Origin: Blastococcus sp.
Lineage (GTDB): Bacteria; Actinomycetota; Actinomycetes; Mycobacteriales; Geodermatophilaceae
Length of the DNA stretch: 33,047 bases
Assembly (NCBI GenBank): GCA_025965795.1
Contig: JAOPWH010000142.1
Span: forward strand, 1-33,047
Reading direction: 5' to 3'
Shown piece after piece: positions 28,977-33,047 of the stretch. Below the pieces are notes generated by a model. It had not been told where the DNA came from. It made no database searches and was given only the letters and a program-made list of their open reading frames with translations. The position numbers were made by a program, and so were the translations under genes. The first letter of the stretch is position 1, and the number at the start of each line of letters is the position of its first letter.

Positions 28977-29138
28977 GGATGTGGCCGCCGGCCCCCAACG
29001 GAACGAGAACCCCTCGTTTCCCACGGATGAACCCGTGCCACCCATCGGTCCGGGCTGGGAGCATCCCGCTGTCGATGCCACCCGGGCCAGCACCGCCGCC
29101 CGACCTGGCCCCGCGCCAGGTTCCGAGGAGCACCGGCC
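28977..29138 (+). other. Leader region of the glycine-rich protein gene
   Basis: Between repeat A and the next gene. It contains a small hairpin, GGAACGAG (28999-29006) with CTCGTTTCC, and a ribosome site GAGGAG (29127-29132) before ATG 29139. No clear promoter was identified. Confidence 0.4.
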
Positions 29139-30620
29139 ATGCAGGCAGCCCGCCTTCCCCACACCCGACGACCACGTGGCGCTTCCGCCGCTCTCCTCGC
29201 GACGTCGGTGGCCGCCTTCGGCTTGATCGGGGTGGTCGTCCCCGCCGTCGCCGAGGCTGACCCGCTGCCCGCCAACTGCTCCGGGACGACGACGGTCACC
29301 TGCACGTTCGACTACAACGGGACGGACGGCACCGACGGGTCGCCGCAGACCTGGACGGTGCCGGCAGGCGTGACCTCGGCGTATGTCGACGTCCTCGGCG
29401 CCCAGGGCAGCGACTTCTCGCCCGGCGACCCGGCGTTCGGCCGGGGCGGTCTCGGTGGGGAGGCGTCGGGCACCGTCGCGCTCGCACCCGGGTCGATCGT
29501 CACCGTGCTCGTCGGCGGCGACGGACAGTACGGCGCGGGCTACAACGGCGGCGCTGTCGGGACCAGTGGTGGCGGCGGCGGTGGGTCCGAGGTCCGGATC
29601 GGAGGGGCCGGGCTGGCCGGCCGAGTGCTGGTGGCCGGCGGGGGTGGCGGCACCTCGGGCCTGTGCTTCTTCCCCACGTGCACGGTGGGTGGGGCCGGTG
29701 GCGGCAGCATGGGTGGAACCGGCACGACGTCCCCCGGCGACTCGACCTCCGAGTACGGCGGTGCCGGCGGCACCCAGAACGGCGGCGGCGCCGGCAGGAA
29801 CGGTGCGATGAGCGGGCACCCGGGCGTCGGCGGTGCCGGCGGGAACAACGGCGGCGGTGGAGGCGGCGGCTACTTCGGCGGCGCCGGGGGTGGGGGTACT
29901 CCCGGCACCGTCACCACCGGCAGCGGTGGCGGGGGCAGCGGCTTCTTCCACCCCGATACCACGCGCGTCACCGGAGGCAGCACCGTCTCGGGCATGCGCG
30001 AAGGGCACGGTCTGGTCACCCTGAGGTACACCCGGGCCTCCCAGACGATCACCTTTCCCGCGCTGGCCGACCGCAGCATCGTCGAGTCGCCCTTCGCTCT
30101 CTCGGGTGTCACCGGTGGCGGGTCGGGCAACCCCGTGACCTTCACGGCGAGCGGCCCCTGCTCCGTGTCCGGCAGCGAGGTGACCCTCTCCGAGACCGGC
30201 GTCTGCGCCATCACCGCGCACCAGGACGGGGACGTCGGCTACCAGCCGGCCGCCGACGTCTCCCGGTCCTTCACGATCACGCCGCCACCGGCCCTGTCCA
30301 TCGCCGACCGCAGCTCGAGGGAGGGCAACTTCGGAACCCACGCGGTAACCCTCCCGGTCACCCTCGACAAGGCCGTCAGCGTCTCGGTGACCGTGCACTG
30401 GAGCACCGTCGGGAGCTCCGCGAAGGCGCCGAGTGACTTCGCGGCCACGAGCGGCACTCTGACTTTTGCGCCGGGCCAGACGTCACGGACGGTGTCCGTC
30501 ACCGTCAAGGGCGACCGCCAGCGAGAGCCGAGTGAGCGGTTCGCGGTGCGATTGACCGATCCGACCAATGCGACGATCGCCGACGGGTTCGGCGTGGCGA
30601 CGATCGTCAACGACGACTGA
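29139..30620 (+). CDS. Secreted glycine-rich protein with Ig-like and Calx-beta domains
   Basis: A 493-residue exported protein. Residues 1-41 are a signal peptide (Arg-rich start, hydrophobic core, Ala-Val-Ala-Glu-Ala end). Residues about 45-300 form a glycine-rich domain with many Gly-Gly-Ala-Gly and poly-Gly runs, resembling the glycine-rich domain of ALK-type receptors and bacterial surface proteins. Residues about 303-385 are an Ig-like repeat (Gln-Thr-Ile-Thr-Phe-Pro-Ala-Leu, Val-Thr-Phe, Cys-Ser-Val-Ser-Gly, Val-Cys-Ala-Ile-Thr-Ala). Residues 388-493 are a Calx-beta domain, likely calcium-binding, ending Ile-Val-Asn-Asp-Asp. There is no LPXTG or membrane anchor, so it is probably released or wall-associated. 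Its function may be adhesion or matrix formation. A family 1 palindrome lies before and after the gene. Confidence 0.85.
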   Translation: MQAARLPHTRRPRGASAALLATSVAAFGLIGVVVPAVAEADPLPANCSGTTTVTCTFDYNGTDGTDGSPQTWTVPAGVTSAYVDVLGAQGSDFSPGDPAFGRGGLGGEASGTVALAPGSIVTVLVGGDGQYGAGYNGGAVGTSGGGGGGSEVRIGGAGLAGRVLVAGGGGGTSGLCFFPTCTVGGAGGGSMGGTGTTSPGDSTSEYGGAGGTQNGGGAGRNGAMSGHPGVGGAGGNNGGGGGGGYFGGAGGGGTPGTVTTGSGGGGSGFFHPDTTRVTGGSTVSGMREGHGLVTLRYTRASQTITFPALADRSIVESPFALSGVTGGGSGNPVTFTASGPCSVSGSEVTLSETGVCAITAHQDGDVGYQPAADVSRSFTITPPPALSIADRSSREGNFGTHAVTLPVTLDKAVSVSVTVHWSTVGSSAKAPSDFAATSGTLTFAPGQTSRTVSVTVKGDRQREPSERFAVRLTDPTNATIADGFGVATIVNDD

Positions 30621-30634
30621 GGCAGGCCGCTTCA

Positions 30635-30692
30635 GGGGTATTGCTGGCGCACCGGGAGTCCTGCAGGGCTCCCGAACCGCGAGCAACACCCC
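30635..30692. repeat. 58-bp palindromic repeat, family 1 copy B
   Basis: Starts 14 bases after the glycine-rich gene stop, between convergent genes. Outer arms 30635-30650 and 30677-30692 pair with few mismatches; the centre 30654-30673 (GGGAGTCCTGCAGGGCTCCC) is a 20-base palindrome with one G-T. Closely similar to copy A along its length. Confidence 0.85.
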
Positions 30693-30700
30693 GGGAGCGG

Positions 30701-31621
30701 TTACCGGGGGCGTTCAAGCGACCGCCGGACGCGGTTGGCGAAGCGGTGCGGGACTCCCAGTTCGTCCCAGGCCCAACGGATCACGCCCCAGCCTTCGTCG
30801 CGGATCGCATCCTCCCGGCGCTTCTCCTCGAAGACGACGTCGCCGGCGTCCTGACCGGGGCGGAGCAGTCGGCCGTACTTGATGCGGCCGTCGAACTCGC
30901 CCACCACCCGCCGGTCCTCCCATGCGAAGTCCGTGCGGCCGAGGACGGTGCCGTCATCTCTCCTCACCTGGAACTGGAGGGCGGACGGAGCCAGTCCCCA
31001 CCGGTGCAGGAGGACGCGGCTGCGGGACTCGCCGACGCTCTCGCTGCGCCCGTCGGCGAACGCGACTGCGCGTGCTGCGCTCCGGCTTCCAGGACTTCCG
31101 GCGATGTCGAACAGCCGTACCCGCAGGTCGGAATGCGCGAGCAGTCCCGCATGCAGGGCCGCGTCGAGTGCCACGACGGCAGCCTCGTGCGGCAACGACC
31201 TGGCGAGATCGAGCGCGGTGCGCACAGGAGCGGTCACCTCGATGCCGTCGACCTCCACGATCTCGTCGTCCCGCAGTCGGGCGACGTGCACGTGCAGCAC
31301 ACCGCTGACGTCGTTCCAGGCACGCGGCCGGCGGGTGACATGCACCCGGTTCAGCTGAACGTCCCAGATCGGCAGTCCGTGCAGCACCGCCGCCGACTGG
31401 TGACTCACGACAGCGGGACGGCGAAGGCCGGCGACCGTGGCCCGCACGAGGAGACGGTGCGCCGCCGCGGCGTCGGCCGGCAGTGCACCTGCGACGTAGG
31501 CGCCGCGCCGCAGCCTGTCCAGCTCGCCGGCGCGCACCAGCCGGCCGAGTTCGTCATCGCTCCAGCCGTCGAGGACGGCGTCCCGGCGCAGGTGGAGGGA
31601 GGGTTCGAGGGGATCGGCCAT
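30701..31621 (-). CDS. AbiEi antitoxin-like / DUF559 nuclease-like protein
   Basis: A 306-residue protein. The N-terminal part (residues 15-60: Trp-Ser-Asp-Asp-Glu-Leu-Gly-Arg-Leu-Val then Leu-Arg-Arg-Gly-Ala-Tyr-Val) is the winged-helix segment found in AbiEi-type antitoxins, followed by the Ser-His-Gln-Ser-Ala-Ala-Val-Leu-His-Gly-Leu-Pro block. The C-terminal part (about 200-300) resembles DUF559/Vsr-like PD-(D/E)XK nucleases: Glu-Ser, then Arg-Thr-Asp-Phe-Ala-Trp, Val-Gly-Glu-Phe-Asp-Gly, and Gly-Trp-Gly-Val-Ile-Arg. The acidic core looks complete. No AbiEii nucleotidyltransferase toxin is next to it, so it is a solitary member, a common type in Actinobacteria. A role in defence or regulation is unproven. 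ATG 31621 was chosen as the only sensible start. Confidence 0.78.
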   Translation of the reverse strand: MADPLEPSLHLRRDAVLDGWSDDELGRLVRAGELDRLRRGAYVAGALPADAAAAHRLLVRATVAGLRRPAVVSHQSAAVLHGLPIWDVQLNRVHVTRRPRAWNDVSGVLHVHVARLRDDEIVEVDGIEVTAPVRTALDLARSLPHEAAVVALDAALHAGLLAHSDLRVRLFDIAGSPGSRSAARAVAFADGRSESVGESRSRVLLHRWGLAPSALQFQVRRDDGTVLGRTDFAWEDRRVVGEFDGRIKYGRLLRPGQDAGDVVFEEKRREDAIRDEGWGVIRWAWDELGVPHRFANRVRRSLERPR

Positions 31622-31706
31622 GTGCCGACCGTCGCCGTCCCGGCCGCGGCGTCCTAGGGCGCCGATCGATCCGTGGACGACGAGCGGACCTGTGGACGAG
31701 CGCTAC

Positions 31707-31765
31707 GGGAGGCGAACTCGCGCTCCACGGGTCCTGCAGGACTCCGGGAGGGTGAGAAACGCCCC
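31707..31765. repeat. 59-bp palindromic repeat, family 1 copy C (diverged, minus orientation)
   Basis: On the minus strand it keeps GGGG at the start, GGAGTCCTGCAGG in the centre (core GTCCTGCAGGAC at 31731-31742), and CGCGAG then CCTCCC at the end, in register with copies A and B. The outer arms no longer pair well. It lies 19 bases past the stop of the minus-strand membrane protein gene. Nothing else was seen in 31622-31784. Confidence 0.6.
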
Positions 31766-31784
31766 CGAAGCCGTACCAGGAGCC

Positions 31785-32033
31785 TCAGATCGCGGGGAAG
31801 GGCTCGTGCTCGGCCGGCTCGTGCTCGCGCTCCGGCGCCGTCTTCCCGCTCGCCGAGGCCCGTGGTGTGGCCGCCAGACGGAGCACCGCCACCGCGCCCC
31901 AGCCGGCCACCAGGCACCAGAGAAGACGCATGACGACCTCGTCCACCGTCAGGTCGCCCCGGAGGCCGAGGGCGAACACCGGCACGGCCAGCACGAAGCC
32001 GACCAGCAGCACGTCCCAGCGAAACGGACTCAT
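31785..32033 (-). CDS. Small two-helix membrane protein
   Basis: An 82-residue protein with two hydrophobic stretches (about residues 7-24 and 35-54) separated by a short polar loop and ending in a charged Glu/His/Pro-rich tail. The ATG overlaps the stop of the upstream gene by four bases (ATGA), with GGAAGGGA as ribosome site, so the two are coupled. No family recognised. Confidence 0.75.
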   Translation of the reverse strand: MSPFRWDVLLVGFVLAVPVFALGLRGDLTVDEVVMRLLWCLVAGWGAVAVLRLAATPRASASGKTAPEREHEPAEHEPFPAI

Positions 32034-33047
32034 TCCGACGTCCCTTCCAGTCGCTCACACAGCAGCGATGCCCAGCGGTGCGGCGTCGCCCGGACTCCGT
32101 CGAGCACGGCCACCGGGGCGGCCACCCGGCGGAGGACGGCGGCCGGGTCGGCCGAGAGATCGGTGTCCTGCACCATCAGCGCGTCGACCCGGGACAGCCC
32201 GTCCAGCCACGACTCCAGGTCCTCGGGCTTGCGGGTGGCCTCGACGACCGCCCAGACCGCGACCGGCGACCAGATGGCCAGCATCTGCGCCAACCAGTAG
32301 GCGTCGGCGCGCATCGGCGCGTCCACCGCGACGATCGTGAGCGTGCCGGCCCCGGCGGCGGCCTGGCGACGGTCGATGGCCGCGTCGATGGTCGCCATCC
32401 GGGCGGCCTCGGGCACGAGACCGGCGAGGTCGCCGCGGGTCGCCCACTGCACCCGCTCGGGGTCCAGCCGGAGACTCGCGGCCAGCGAACGCGCGGCGCG
32501 CAGCGTCTCGACCCCCGGACCGACCACCAGCAGCACCTCACCGGCACCGCTCGGGAGCTCGGCGGCCTCGGGCAGTCGGCCGAGCGCGCGGGTGAGAGCG
32601 GCGTAGGTCCCGTGCGACGCGACGTCGGTGGCGAACGAGTCCCCGAGGAGCTCGGGTGGAACGCCGAGTGCGGTCAGCCGGGCAACCACGTCCCCAGGCT
32701 CGCCGGCGGGCGCCTTCGGCATGCGGAACGAGGGGCGGGGAGCCGGCACGAGAGCGCGGGCCAGGTCGGCCTCCACCTCTGCCTGGGTCGGCGGAGTCGT
32801 GTGGGAGGCCCGCGGCGGTGCGACGGCCGGCCTGGCGGGGGCCTCCGCGACGAAGGCCTCGAGCGCATCCAGGCTGTCGACGGCCTCGAGGGCGTCGGCC
32901 AGCTCGGGCATGTCCGGGGTATCCGGCGTGACCGTGAGCGGGGCGACCGGCAGGCGGGTCACCGTTGCCAGGGAACGGCTGGCCGGTGCGGGCGCGGTGG
33001 CTGCCGAGGCGGCCGGCGCAGTCCCGGCAGCCACCGGGGCGGGGAGC
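32030..33047 (-). CDS. Degenerate FlhF/SRP-GTPase-like protein, 5' end cut by window edge
   Basis: At least 334 residues; the frame is open to the right edge, so the start lies outside (GTG 33034 is possible but not supported). The N-terminal 90 residues are Ala/Pro-rich and acidic, disordered-looking. The rest (from Val-Val-Ala-Arg-Leu-Thr-Ala-Leu-Gly-Val-Pro) looks like the NG domain of FlhF/SRP-type GTPases: a strand then Val-Val-Gly-Pro-Gly-Val-Glu-Thr-Leu-Arg in the P-loop position, which lacks the Gly-Lys-Thr needed for nucleotide binding, and later Val-Asp-Ala-Pro-Met and Val-Glu-Ala-Thr-Arg-Lys-Pro-Glu. The resemblance is my inference. If right, this is an inactive GTPase relative, perhaps a scaffold. 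It is coupled to the small membrane protein gene after it. Confidence 0.6.
   Translation of the reverse strand, partial: LPAPVAAGTAPAASAATAPAPASRSLATVTRLPVAPLTVTPDTPDMPELADALEAVDSLDALEAFVAEAPARPAVAPPRASHTTPPTQAEVEADLARALVPAPRPSFRMPKAPAGEPGDVVARLTALGVPPELLGDSFATDVASHGTYAALTRALGRLPEAAELPSGAGEVLLVVGPGVETLRAARSLAASLRLDPERVQWATRGDLAGLVPEAARMATIDAAIDRRQAAAGAGTLTIVAVDAPMRADAYWLAQMLAIWSPVAVWAVVEATRKPEDLESWLDGLSRVDALMVQDTDLSADPAAVLRRVAAPVAVLDGVRATPHRWASLLCERLEGTSE

Noticed and set aside
29550-29950. Gly-rich coding repeats as a possible CRISPR or tandem array
   Set aside because: They are imperfect GGC/GGT codon runs in a real reading frame, without constant spacing or identical units.
28914-30398. 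494-codon minus-strand ORF opposite the glycine-rich protein
   Set aside because: Its Ala/Gly/Arg/Thr-rich sequence mirrors the Gly-rich repeats on the other strand; the plus frame has a signal peptide and recognisable domains.

Overview
The window is very GC-rich chromosomal DNA from an actinobacterium, densely packed with genes on both strands. The organism makes mycothiol (mycothiol S-conjugate amidase), has an actinobacterial FtsB - DUF501 - Ppx2 block, and carries a GreA - Mca - small membrane protein - PAQR - short-type prenyl transferase block plus a PIN-PhoH gene. From what I know of Mycobacterium tuberculosis, these match Rv1024-Rv1026, Rv1080c/Rv1082/Rv1083/Rv1085c/Rv1086 and Rv1095. 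Codon use, frequent leaderless starts and stop-proximal palindromes fit the Geodermatophilaceae (Blastococcus, Geodermatophilus, Modestobacter), but that family-level guess is inference. No prophage, insertion sequence, CRISPR array or rRNA was seen.

Layout. 1-2.6 kb: co-directional, overlapping ftsB-like (cut by the left edge), DUF501, exopolyphosphatase and a family-5 uracil-DNA glycosylase. 2.8 kb: a tRNA with anticodon UAA but class I (short variable loop) shape. 2.9-5.4 kb: divergent FAD monooxygenase and Bax-inhibitor-1/YccA membrane protein. 5.5-9.3 kb: thiolase, SGNH hydrolase and divergent DUF2252 kinase-like protein. 9.3-13.2 kb: a minus-strand operon of AAA ATPase, VWA protein and GNAT acetyltransferase, a MoxR/CoxE-type chaperone pair. 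13.3-16.7 kb: threonine ammonia-lyase and an M3 oligopeptidase. 16.7-17.9 kb: greA and an RNHCP zinc protein, followed by a truncated GNAT remnant. 18.1-19.3 kb: mca and a small membrane protein. 19.3-22.2 kb: a block not present at this point in M. tuberculosis: secreted AMIN-like protein, ribbon-helix-helix protein with its own operator-like repeats, a truncated DinB-like remnant and a MenJ-type geranylgeranyl reductase. 22.3-25.5 kb: PAQR protein, prenyl transferase, DUF885 metallopeptidase-like protein and a tiny membrane protein. 25.6-27.4 kb: a two-gene drug-type ABC exporter. 27.6-28.9 kb: PhoH2. 28.9-31.8 kb: an accessory stretch with a secreted glycine-rich/Calx-beta protein and an AbiEi/DUF559-like protein, with a copy of one 58-59 bp palindromic repeat at three gene junctions. 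31.8 kb to the right edge: a small membrane protein and a partial protein resembling a degenerate FlhF/SRP-type GTPase.

Most genes are core metabolism or envelope functions. The parts most worth a second look are the odd tRNA, two families of palindromes placed just after stop codons, the perfect hairpin in the greA leader, a duplicated 3' end of the prenyl transferase gene, the operator-like repeats before the ribbon-helix-helix gene, and a possible leaderless N-terminal extension of PhoH2.
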